Positions 63,241 through 64,000 of a stretch of DNA of 64,000 bases are shown piece by piece. Source of the stretch: Saprospiraceae bacterium. Its GTDB lineage: Bacteria > Bacteroidota > Bacteroidia > Chitinophagales > Saprospiraceae. The notes below the pieces were generated by a model. That model saw only the letters and a program-made list of their open reading frames with translations, was not told the origin of the DNA and did no database searches. The stretch covers positions 1 through 64,000 of the forward strand of contig JAEUUT010000180.1 of assembly GCA_016787415.1 (NCBI GenBank). The letters are read 5' to 3'. A program made the translations under genes and the position numbers. How positions within the stretch are numbered: the first letter of the stretch is position 1; every line of letters begins with the position of its first letter.

Positions 63241-63876
63241 ATGCAGTTGCGCTGGCGGATTGCCCAATTTTTTGAAATGCACTGGTGGCGGCGTTACCTG
63301 TCGGGAAAAGACAAGGCGGCTTATCTGGAATGGAAAAAAGCCTATTGGCACAAGCTGCTGGAACAGGTAGACTGGCACCTTCCCGACGGGGCACGGGTGC
63401 TGGATGCCGGTTGCGGGCCGGCTGGCATATTTACAGTGCTGGAAGGGAAACTGGTGGAAGCGCTCGACCCACTGCTGAACGAATATGAAAAGTCATTGCT
63501 GCATTTTAGAAGAGAGGATTATCCCTGGGTGCGTTTTTTTACGCTGCCTTTGGAGGACTTTAAAACGGACAAACCCTTTGAATACGTGTTTTGCCTGAAT
63601 GCCATCAACCATGTGTCAAACCTCGATGCTTCTATGCGCAGCCTGGCCGAATGCATGCAACCCGGCGGCCGCCTGTTGATGACCGTTGATGCCCACAATT
63701 ATGCCTTTTTGCGGCAAATTTTCCAATGGGTTCCAGGCGACATACTCCATCCGCACCAGTTCGAACTGGCGGCGTATGTATCCATGCTCGAACAACTCGG
63801 ATTGCGGATAGAACGAACCATTTTGATCAAAAAGGAGCGCATTTTCAGTTATTATGCGCTATTGGCAACAAAATGA
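63241..63876 (+). CDS. Class I SAM-dependent methyltransferase
   Basis: A 211-residue soluble enzyme. The SAM-binding motif I is VLDAGCGPAGIFTVL, followed by motif II region VEALDPLL and the acidic/DxFCLNAINHVSN stretch expected for motif IV, then LAECMQPGGRLLMTVDAHN. The fold is the Rossmann-like MTase of the UbiE/Methyltransf_11 type. Substrate not determinable. The ATG at 63241 is preferred to 63166. Confidence 0.87.
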   Translation: MQLRWRIAQFFEMHWWRRYLSGKDKAAYLEWKKAYWHKLLEQVDWHLPDGARVLDAGCGPAGIFTVLEGKLVEALDPLLNEYEKSLLHFRREDYPWVRFFTLPLEDFKTDKPFEYVFCLNAINHVSNLDASMRSLAECMQPGGRLLMTVDAHNYAFLRQIFQWVPGDILHPHQFELAAYVSMLEQLGLRIERTILIKKERIFSYYALLATK

Positions 63877-63883
63877 CCGGGAA

Positions 63884-64000
63884 TTACGCCTGCTTCATTT
63901 TGCCAAACAAGGATTCCAGTTTGTTCCAGCGGTAATCGAAAATGCCCTGCAACTGGCGCCGCACAAACAGCCAGTTGGCCAGCCGACCCAGCGGCCCGAG
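63884..64000 (-). CDS. SRPBCC-family protein, 3' end only
   Basis: The frame is open to the window edge and ends at the TAA at 63886-63884. It encodes 38 C-terminal residues, GPLGRLANWLFVRRQLQGIFDYRWNKLESLFGKMK and neighbours, typical of the end of SRPBCC (Coq10/START-like) ligand-binding proteins. The start is outside the window. It is convergent with the methyltransferase gene. Confidence 0.7.
   Translation of the reverse strand, partial: LGPLGRLANWLFVRRQLQGIFDYRWNKLESLFGKMKQA

Overview
This 64 kb window looks like the chromosome of a member of the Bacteroidota, most likely of the Saprospirales/Haliscomenobacter type. Five secreted or surface proteins carry C-terminal regions typical of the type IX secretion system (T9SS). 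There are four TonB-dependent receptors, a one-protein hybrid two-component system, several LytTR-type regulators and a DUF4249 lipoprotein. Recognisable promoters have the Bacteroidota -7 box TAnnTTTG, often with a TTTG-like -33 box. The taxonomic call is inference from gene content; no rRNA gene is present.

Layout. 1-8 kb: a truncated TonB receptor, a TPR protein, a HupE/UreJ-type permease and two tandem DUF4331 proteins, of which only the second has a T9SS tail. 8.3-14.2 kb: a secreted C10 (streptopain-like) protease, then a TPR-histidine kinase with its LytTR response regulator. 14.3-14.5 kb: tRNA-Ser(GCT) and tRNA-Pro(TGG). 14.6-24.3 kb: an accessory island of unusual genes and repeats. 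It opens with two proteins that both start with an effector-associated domain of the EAD11 type, one being a 1369-residue STAND NTPase. It continues with a partly duplicated array of small unknown proteins, an XRE regulator and a frameshifted ankyrin protein. 24.3-30.7 kb: a lipoprotein, then a tight minus-strand operon (T9SS protein, UbiA prenyltransferase, alpha-toroid protein, CrtC-like lipoprotein, polytopic membrane protein). 30.8-34 kb: a PAS-LuxR regulator, DUF4386 protein and zinc-free MDR oxidoreductase. 34-51 kb: three TonB receptors with neighbours (DUF4249 lipoprotein, membrane LytTR regulator, BNR-type lipoprotein, CPBP protease, ArsR-SRPBCC pair, MarR). 51-64 kb: DUF2461, the hybrid two-component protein, a YihY/BrkB protein, small envelope proteins, inorganic pyrophosphatase, a GNAT-fold protein, a T9SS protein, a methyltransferase and the 3' end of an SRPBCC gene.

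The strongest candidate for a new system is the EAD11 pair at 14.9-20.2 kb. A small EAD11 plus beta-sandwich protein sits next to an EAD11-STAND NTPase with a long alpha-helical C-terminus. The shared EAD suggests that the two proteins associate, as in NTP-dependent bacterial conflict systems. The small gene is bracketed by two direct copies of an imperfect inverted-repeat element, and the locus lies just beyond two tRNA genes.

A second theme is repeats. Heptanucleotide tracts (GAGARGT and TGATGAA types) abut stop codons at several loci and in places supply the stop or the last residues. A 370-400 bp element with long terminal inverted repeats occurs twice (50.7 and 59.9 kb). Several perfect intergenic hairpins are also present. 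No transposase, integrase, phage gene or CRISPR array was seen.
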